This document shows positions 52,059-61,000 of a stretch of 64,000 nucleotides of DNA, piece after piece. Under the pieces are notes generated by a model that was not told where the DNA came from, made no database searches, and saw only the letters and a program-made list of their open reading frames with translations. Source of the DNA: Canna indica (lineage: Eukaryota > Streptophyta > Magnoliopsida > Zingiberales > Cannaceae); contig CP136892.1 of NCBI GenBank assembly GCA_034359265.1, forward strand, positions 81,460,001-81,524,000, given 5' to 3'. How positions within the stretch are numbered: position 1 is the stretch's first letter; the number at the start of each line of letters is the position of its first letter. A program made the translations under genes and the position numbers.

Positions 52059-53722
52059 GGAAAATCATAGTTTTCGTCCTCACAATTTCTTTTAATTTTG
52101 ATTTTAGTCATTATAATTTTAAAATTTTTGTTTTAGTCCCCACACTTTATTTTCGTTTAGAATTTGGTCCCTACCATCAAATAAGGTTTAAACGGTGCTG
52201 ACGTGGATAATATATGCTGACTGGACAATGCTGACGTGAAGCCTGCAGGGATCAACTTTGTAAACTATATGGTCTAAAATTAAAATTTTATAAACTATGA
52301 GAATTAAAACTAAATTTTTTTAAACTATAGATACTAAAATCAAATTTTAATTAATTATATTTTTTAATAAATATAAAAAATCACATGATATTTTTTAAAT
52401 TTATTTATAAATAACTATAATATTTAAAAATATTAAAATTGAGCAAATTTTTTATTGATTAAGGTGATTTATTTTGAATTTTATTTTGAAAAGAACGATA
52501 ACATATTTATATATTTAGTAGGGGTGAGCACGGGTCGGGACGTCCTGGCCGTCCCGGTCCAACCGACCCAAAAAGTCGGGACAAATCTCGTCCTGGTTCA
52601 AAATTAGGACGGGATCGAGACAAATATGTCTATCCCGATTAAAAATCGGGACGAGACCAGGACCGGGACGATACAAAAAAATCAGGATTGTCCCGTCCCG
52701 GGTCGATTTATAATACAAGTAATATTAAACATATAATATTATTTTTTAGAAAAAAAATATTAATTATTTTAACCAGAATATTATTTTTATTTTATAAAAA
52801 ATCAATATTAATAAATTCAGGATGTCCCGGTCCGGTCCCGAATTTTTCGGAGCGGGACAAAATCGGGATGCTTCGTATTCAGGACCGGAACGGGCCAGGA
52901 TTTGGTATGTCCTAATCCCGTCCCGTTTTTGAGTAGGGACGCAAATATGCGTCCCAGTTCCGGGCCTGAATATGAAGCATCCCGATTTTATCCCGCTCCA
53001 AAAAATTCGGGACCGGACCGGGACCTACGTCCAGAATTTATTAATATTGGTTTTTTATAAAATAAAAATAATATATTCGTTAAAATAATTAATATTTTTT
53101 CTAAAAAAATAATATTTATATATTTAATATTACTCATATTATAAACCGGGCTGGGACGGGACAATCCCAATTTTTTTTGTATCGTCCCGGTCCTGTCTCG
53201 GTTTTTAATCAGGACAAACATATTTGTCCTGGTCCCGTCCCGATTTTGAACCGGGACGAGATTTGTCCTGACTTTTCGGGTCGGGCCGGACTGGGACGGT
53301 CGGGACGTCCCGACCCGTGCTCACCCCTACTAAATATATAAACATCGCTCTTTTCAAAATAAAATCCAAAATAAATCACCTTAATCGGTAAAAAAAATGA
53401 TCAATTTTAATATTTTTAAATATTATAGTTATTTATAAATAAATTAAAAAAATATCATGTAATTTTTTATATTTATTAAGAAAAATAATTAATTAAATTT
53501 TGGTTTTAGTCTCTATAGTTTACAAAGTTGATCCCTGCAGGCTCCACGTCAGCATTGTTCAGTCAGCACATATTATCCATGTTAGCACGGTTTAAACCTT
53601 ATTTGACGGTAGAGACCAAATCCTAAACGGAAGTAAAGTGTGGGGACTAAAATCAAAATTTTAAAATTATAGGGTCTAAAACTAAAATTAGAGAAAACCG
53701 TGGAACCAAAATTATAATTTTC
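52059..53722. mobile_element. 1.66 kb palindromic foldback element (MULE-like)
   Basis: Almost the whole element is one inverted repeat with arms of about 800 bp and a centre near 52930. Outer ends are GGAAAATCATAGTTTTCG and the inverse of AGAAAATTATAATTTTGG (right). Paired landmarks include TTGATCCCTGCAGG (right) against CCTGCAGGGATCAA (left), and GGTTTAAACC-type words. Flanks TATTTATTA (52050-52058) and TGTTTATTA (53723-53731) match at 8 of 9 positions, the Mutator duplication length. No real coding sequence; open frames are products of the GC-rich repeats. Confidence 0.8.
52519..53329. repeat. Inner palindrome with hAT-like ends
   Basis: Starts TAGGGGTGAGCACGGGTCGG and ends CCGACCCGTGCTCACCCCTA, exact inverted copies over 20 bases. 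Filled with GTCCCGG/CCGGGAC words. The ends look like hAT-type TIRs. The flanks are inverted (ATATTTAG / CTAAATAT), not directly repeated as a simple insertion would give. Confidence 0.7.
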
Positions 53723-54008
53723 TGTTTATTATATTTAAAAAATGGACCATATTATGTAAAAAATAAATTATAAATTTAAAGGTTAAAAAAGTTAAACTGC
53801 GGTATGTGTGAATTTTAAGTTTACTCACTTTTTTTTAAAACCAAAAGATTAGGAAATTCTAAGACTAATGACAAGTATAAAAATAAATAAACATGCAAGA
53901 CCACTTTAAGATCAACACATTACATGCACACTAGGTGAATACATTTACATAATCCGGACAATAAGCATTAAGCTATTAGAGTTAGAATTCGAACTTACTA
54001 GATACGGA

Positions 54009-54573
54009 GTGAGACTTACGTGGGCAGACTGCCCATATAAGTCTCTATGGGCTGGATGATGAGATCGCGACACGTCATTCCGCCCAGATCTCAAAGCACA
54101 TTAACACGCAGTGCTGCCAAGAGAGAGGCATCGCTGTAGCGATCGATCGTCGACGCCGTCCACACTGGACTGGTGGTCGCTTCGACTTTGCCAGCGTCGC
54201 TGGCGTTTTTCGATCGCCACCCATAGGTCAACGTTTTCAGATCGCCGACGTTTCCTGATCCCGTCGCCGCCGTTTTCCAATCACCAACGTCATTAACATT
54301 TTCCAATCTTCGTCGTCGCCGACATTTTCCGATTGCTGCAGGCAGCGTCGCCGAGAGAAAGAGATAAACTCAGGCAACGCTTCCGTTGACATGTGGGCGG
54401 CGATCGAAAAATGCTGACGAAGTCAAAACGACCACCGATCCAGTGTGGACGGCGTCGGCGATCGATCTTTGCGTGTTGATGTGCTTTGAGATCCGGGCGA
54501 GACAACGTGTCGCGATCTCATCATCCCGCTTATAGAGACTTATATGAACAGGCTGCTCATATAAGTCCCCCTC
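54009..54573. mobile_element. GC-rich MULE-MITE, perfect 9-bp TSD
   Basis: Ends GAGTGAGACTTACG... and ...CATATAAGTCCCCCTC are inverted copies, and long arms pair further in (TGATGAGATCGCGACACGT; ATCTCAAAGCACAT). CTAGATACG is directly repeated at 54000-54008 and 54574-54582. The middle has several degenerate units like CGCCGACGTTTTCCGATC. GC content is far above the surroundings, which suggests captured DNA, but no gene is recognised. Confidence 0.85.
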
Positions 54574-54582
54574 CTAGATACG

Positions 54583-55093
54583 TACAAAATGCTGCTACAT
54601 TTGTCACTTGAGCTACAGCCCCCTCCCTCTATTGTTATAATGATTATTAAGTAAAATATTGATAAAATATAAAAGTGAAAAATTAAAATTGATAATTTGG
54701 ATAAAGTATTAAATAATCCTTATTATTATAACAAAGTTGAAGAGAAGAATAGACTTCGTAAACAAATCAAGACAAGAAGATGCCATAATATTACATTCCA
54801 TTTTCTTGTCTCGTTTCCATTTCCATCTCCGTCCACACTCTTTTGAAGCTTCTCATTCTCAATTCTCGTTGCCTTCAACTGGCACCCCTTTTAAGGCCTT
54901 CCAGAATTCTCCCACTCAATTCTTGATCTCGATTCCAGCTTCCGTCGTGGTCATCATTAAATCCCTGCGCCGCTAGCTCTTCGATTTAAGTCGCCCCCAA
55001 ATCCTCCTTAAATTGGTGGCACTTTCTGCCGCTGGAATGATCCTCAAGGCGGGAGCTTTCGTTGGATCTGGGAGGGGCCCGCGCTGACCAGCC
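54583..55093 (+). promoter_or_regulatory. Upstream region of the O-fucosyltransferase gene
   Basis: Non-coding. Pyrimidine-rich sequence near 54790-54930 is probably promoter/leader. The reading frame 54737-54976 has no recognisable content. No TATA box assigned. Confidence 0.4.
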
Positions 55094-58000
55094 ATGCACG
55101 GGCATTGCAAGCTCAGCGACTTGGGTAGGCCGTCTTCGCCGAGGGCCGCACGGCGCGGGAAGAGCTGGGACGTCCGAAGGCTGGTGTATTCCGCAGCAGC
55201 GCCGGTGCTCCGGCGGCGTTGGGCCCTGCTCGCTTTCCCGCTCGTGTACCTGGCCCTGACGCTGGCGATCGTCCGGAGGTCGGACATTGAGGCGGTGCCG
55301 GTCCGGGTCGGGGTCGCCGTTTTTGGGAGGGCGTCGCCGCCCGGGTCGGTGTACTGGAGCCCGCAGGTGTTCCAGAAGCTATGGCCTTACATGCATGCCG
55401 ACGACGTCAACGATACCAATGCGGTAGTTGCTCAAGACCCGTTTCTTTAGCTATTTCTTGCTCGATTTCCTCTGTCTTTAGTTCTTTCCGCATTGAGTTG
55501 TCAGAATTCAAGGTTTTCTTTTCATGTTTCTCCATTCAAGAACCGGTCTTTCCGCAATGTGGTCGCCGTGATTTTACTCTCTTCATTTAAGAATAGGTGC
55601 AATGGTATTCTTCTTACTATAGCACCCCAAAACTCAGATTTCCTGTGACAAAAACTTAATTTTGAGAATGCTAGATCTTTCGATGGGGATCAATTAGCTC
55701 CACGTTGCAGTAGTAATCCTCTTCGTGCACTTCTTGCTTAATTTGTCCTGTTAGAAAAGGAATGGAAAAAGAATTACAGTGAAGGGTAGCTGGAAAATTT
55801 CAACTGATTGGAGAATAACAATTGCAAAACTGCTGACAGGTAGGGTAAGCCGGTAAGGCATGTAGCCATGTACTATCCAAATGGCATACTGCCGACCAGC
55901 AAGGTGAGACATTACACTATCCACTTCAAGACCCACGTTATTTTTTTTGGTTGTCAAAATTGTTATGGATCCTTTATAGAAATGTAGCAAAAAATACTTA
56001 GTTTAGAGCTGCCAAGTAAATGAGCCAGTTAATGTAAAGCCGTAAAGGGTTTGGACTACTTTCAAGAATAGAAGAAACTTGGACTTGAAAGAAACAAAAG
56101 GCAGGGAGTATCATGCATTTTAGTTTTCCAACCTTCTATTTAAGTTGTTCTGGTAGGTTCTAAAATGCCATTTAAAACCACTGTAAAAGAGAAAGGTACC
56201 ACTGCCAATTAATTGTACCACTGGAAGTAAACTCTATTGATTTTCAGTCATCAGATTGACCACCTGATATATACTGGGATGGTTGTTCTTCATAGACTTT
56301 CCTTTTTTTTTGCCAAAAATAAGATAAAACTGCATGCTGGATTTCTCTGTCTCATCTCTGTCTCATCTGTAGATGTCAACAAGCTGGGTAGGATCCAACA
56401 TATAATTTCTTATATTAGTTTTTCTCCTTCTCTGATAGCTATATCATGAGATGACAACATAATACATGATATGAGAACATCCTTAGTCTCTAGAAAGCCT
56501 TGACCTATAACATACTATATTATCCATTCCTTCTTCCTTTCCACAAATCATCTTGGGAAATTTATTTGCAATGTGAAAGGTATTTCATTATTCTTTCCCC
56601 TTCTTCCCTGAGTTAAATAACACTGTACTTACCTGTGTTGCCTTGCTTTTCTTATCTTTGCATTTTATATTGTGTACTTGTTAAATGTCTACTTCGAATC
56701 ACTATATATTATAACAGTATGTTTAATATTTAGCTTTTGGCATAGCCGAATCTTTCTGGATTATTAAAATGATAGTGTGCTATTTTGTTGTCATTCCACA
56801 TATGTTGTGTTGTTACTAGATGATTTTCAGCTTTTTCCTAAATTTTCTTTTGGAAGCTCACATTTTCTTGGTTTGTTTAGATGATAGCATTTTCTCTAAT
56901 TGCAGTTTGTGCTTTATGTATGTCAGAGTTCTTGAACTTGAACCGAGATCTTGAATGAAAGAAGAAGAAGAGAAGAAGAATAGTAGTAAAGAACACAAGA
57001 AGAGAAGAAGAAGACTAAGAGAGAAGATGATTAAGAGAAAAAGAAAAGAGATCTTTATTTGAATAGATTCTTGCTTAGCTTTTACATGACTCTCTCTTCA
57101 CCTTATATACCTATTTCAGTTACCTTGACACCCCCTTTCAGTTAAATCCGAAAATTACAATTAAACCCCTCACAAAAATGACAATAAACCCCTTACAATA
57201 TTAGTTATTGCATCTCTACTTACAAAAGAGTAAAAAGTGAAAATGTAATAGGAAAGAAATGTTTATCTAGTAATGTAGATCCATAACATCACCCCCCTCT
57301 TCTAGATAAGGCTTGTCCTCAAGCCTTAAAGCAAGGAAAGACTATTACAATTCCTCCAAGAGCCGCTAAATATCTCAAGGGGTCCCTTATCAATCTCATC
57401 TTCAGCTATAGAATCGATCCAAAATATTTTTTTGCATTCATGTCCTCGAGAGAAGAAACATAAGCCATTTGCTCGGCGTTCTACTATTTCTGCACTGAGT
57501 CATTTGAACATAGGAGCCGGAGGCGAAGCTTCAATAACTTTGAAAGAATTAGAAGAATTACCAACAAGTTTCAGATTAGCTATCTTAGGATGAAGGACCC
57601 TTCTTTTATACAATCTAGCCAAGCACATTGCCTCCATTAAATCTTTTGATTGATGGGCTTCCACTTCTATTTGAAGATCTGGTTGCAACCCACTAATGAA
57701 AATCTCCATTTCTTGTTTGTCCATTAATTTTTGAGCCCTAGAGAGGAGAAGCTCAAACCTTAGTTCTGGTTTATTTTGTCTCACTTTGAAAAACCAAATC
57801 TGGGCCTCTTCTTCCAAATGAAATGATGCTAAAGCCATCATCGTTTCCTCCGCGACTTGTTGATGTTGAAAGAAACTCTCACATTTGCACAGCCATGCCA
57901 ATGGATCTCCCTTACCATTAAATTTGGAGAAATCCAGTTTCACGTAGCGGGGTGGAGGATGTGTGTTAGGACAACCTTCATCTACTGTTTGCTTGGAAAT

Positions 58001-61000
58001 TTCCTCAATGAGAATCTGGCCTCCTTTTTCTGTTGTCTTTAATGAATCTTCAAGCATCTCCCTCACAACCACCCCTTCGGTCCGAACAGCTTCCTTGGTG
58101 CCCGGCGATTTCCCCAAATTAAGTTCTCTATCAATTGGGGTAGGTAGCAAACTTGCCACGGCTGAAATCTGGGAGCCAGCGGCTCCTTTTTCAATCATCT
58201 TCAAACGATTTGAGAGGTCTCTATGGCTAGCTCTCCATACCTCTTTTTCAATCCGGTTGGCAGCTTGATATTCTTTATATTTTTTCCACCATTTCTTGCT
58301 GGTTTGCTCTCAACAACTCCCGCTCCATCCTAGCGGTAGCTTGATCTTCCTCGTAATGGTGCAAGAATTCGTCAAACCTCTTGAAGAAGGCGTCATCAAA
58401 TCTCTTGAAGAAGGTGTTCGCCATCTCTTCTAGCTCTGATACCAATTTGTCAGAGTTCTTGAACTTGAACTGAGATCTTGAATGAAAGAAGAAAAAGAGA
58501 AGAAGAATAGTAGTAAAGAACACAAGAAGAGAAGAAGAAGACTAAGAGAGAAGATGATTAAGAGAGAAAGAAAAGAAAGAGATCTTTATTTGAATAGATT
58601 CTTGTTTAGCTTTTACATGACTCTCTCTTCACCTTATATACCTATTTCAGTTACCTTGACACCTCCTTTCAGTTACATTCGAAAATTACAATTAAACCCC
58701 TCACAAAAATGACAATAAACTCCTCACAATATTAGTTATTGCATCTCTACTTACAAAAGAGTAAAAAGTGAAAATGTAATAGGAAAGAAATGTTTATCTA
58801 GTAATGTAGATCCATAACAATGTATGTGTATAATTATGTAGAATAATTGTCTGAGAACTTGATTTTAACTCTTTCAAGGTTCTTCTTTTTTCCTCATGCA
58901 CTTTGTATTTGTATGATGAAATTATTTTAACAGCTTCCTTAAAACAATGGTACTTTATAAGAATGTTATATTGGTTTCTTATATGATATATCATGCAGTT
59001 GATGAGCGCATGGCACCATAAAGCAACTAAAAAATGGAAACCTTGTTTTCAGAGGAGAATTTTGCAAGCAGGTTGGTGTTTTTTTTTAATCAAAGCAGGT
59101 TGGTGCTTTTAGTACTGTTCAGGGAAAAAAAGCTGGACCATCAAGAAAGTTTCTAGATAACAATTGCTCCTCTCTTAATTAAGTTAGCTGACATGTAGTT
59201 TCCATTGCTACATATTAATTGCTTGTATATTTATTCAGAATTGCCTCCTTCAAATGGTTTTCTCATAATTGAAGCAAATGGTGGTCTGAATCAGCAGCGC
59301 TTATCTGTAAGTTCCATTCAAAAATGTCTTTTTTTTCTTCTTTTTTCCACTTGGAGAAAATAAACAATTTCTATTTCCCGTGCTGAAAAGCTAAATCTTA
59401 GAACCACAAACATTAACATGCTCCTAAATTTTGGAAGCCTTGTTGGAATCATTTACAAAATTACCAAACAAAAAAATGACAATGAGGTGCAACTATGATA
59501 AAATAATAGGCTGCGTCTTTTAGTAACCAACCTCTTTTTTTTGCCTTGATGTTTCTTTCTTTCATGTCTTAATCGTCACTAGGTAGTCATCATTTTATTT
59601 GTTGCCTTGGTAACTCTTGTTGCATGTTGCACTGACACATTGGATAATATCCTTAGTGGTTAGTTCTGACTTCAAGTTTTATGGATTCGTAAATAGATAA
59701 ACACATATTTGCAGGAAGGTAATGTGGAGCTAATACAACTAACTGATGTTAGTCAAGGTGTGTGTGTCTTCATATTAGATGCATTGACATGGATCTCTTT
59801 ACCTTTTTGGCTTACAGCTTTATAGTTCACATAAGCCTTTTAGACATCAATAAAGTCACTAAGCATACATCTTTTTTTTCATGTGACTCCTACACCATAT
59901 AATCTCAGTGAAATTTTCTTGATGCAGATATGTGATGCAGTTGCTGTTGCAGGCTTATTGAATGCAACACTTGTGGTTCCAAAATTTCATTTCAACAGTG
60001 TCTGGCGTGATTCAAGGTCATAAACTTACCCTTCTTCTCTTTATTTATTTAACGTATCAACATCTGAAATGACTGGTTACTTTCTTTCACCCTACAACAT
60101 ATTCCTTGCAAATTTTGTTTGTGGTCTAAAACTTCATAAATTTTCTAGATTTGATGAAAATTAATTGTACATAATTATCCTAAAAATTTTCCAGCCATTT
60201 TTATTTTTGAATGGCTGAGTAAAAGGTCAAAATATTTGAACATTGAGAGTGTTCAGTAAGTGGAGCGGGGTGGAATGCTATTAAGGTTGTTTAATCTTAT
60301 CCCCTCTCCATCATGTAACAAGGTCAGGTAGGGTTTGGGCAACGAGTGACTATAGCCATGCTAAGTTGGGTCAAATAGCTATTCCTAGCTAAGGTTGCAT
60401 GCTTAATCTCTTTGGGTACCCCATTGGCGGGAGTCTCATCCATGAGGCAACCATTTAGTGTGGCAACCATTTAGTATCTGTGTTTGGTTGGTAATTAGGG
60501 GATGACATATTGTCTTTTCTTGTAAGATTAATTTGCCCATAAGACTATTTTTTAGAATATTTACTTGAGTGTGAGAGAGGGTGGCTTGGCATAACGGTAA
60601 AGTTACCTACTCGTGACTAGGAGGTCATGAGTTCGAGCCATAGAAACAGCCTTTGCAAAAGGCAAGGGGAAAGCTGCGTACATCAGTCCTCCCTAGAGCC
60701 TACAAAAATGAGATTGCATCGTGCACTGGATCACCCTTTCTTTACTTGAATGTGACAATATTGTAATTGTAATAGCATTTTTTGGCTGAATTCTTTCAGT
60801 GAGTTCAAAGACATATTTGATGAAGAGTACTTCATAGAAAAACTAAAGAATCATGTACCAGTGGTTAGAGAATTGCCACCGGAGATATTACAGCGATTTG
60901 ACAATAATATTGGCAACATTGTGAATATGAGAAGCAAGGCCCTGTCTTCCACAACCTATTATCTGCAGAAGGTTCTGCCAAAATTATTAGAACTGGGGTA

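Larger units (their letters stand above)
56921..58819 (-). mobile_element. Non-autonomous LTR retrotransposon in intron 1
   Basis: LTRs at 56921-57298 and 58448-58819 start TGTCAG and end ATAACA on the + strand; TGTTAT...CTGACA on the coding strand. The 5-bp target duplication ATGTA lies at 56916-56920 and 58820-58824. The primer site TGGTATCAGAGC on the minus strand (about 58434-58445) matches initiator tRNA-Met, and a purine-rich AGAAGAGGGGGGTGA tract adjoins the other LTR. Inside is only a gag-like region, no pol. The LTRs differ at roughly nine positions plus small indels by hand count, so the insertion is young. Confidence 0.95.

Noticed and set aside
52515..53221. Open frames in the GTCCCGG-rich palindrome
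   Set aside because: They are produced by the GC-rich repeats and appear on both strands as mirror products.
52519..53329. Simple hAT insertion into the palindrome
   Set aside because: Flanks are inverted (ATATTTAG / CTAAATAT) and not an 8-bp direct repeat, so a plain insertion does not explain it.
59715..59757. Exon-like stretch with AG and GT borders in O-fucosyltransferase intron 3
   Set aside because: Its 43 bases would shift the frame and the family protein runs straight from QQRLS to ICDAV. It might be a rare frame-breaking exon but nothing else supports it.
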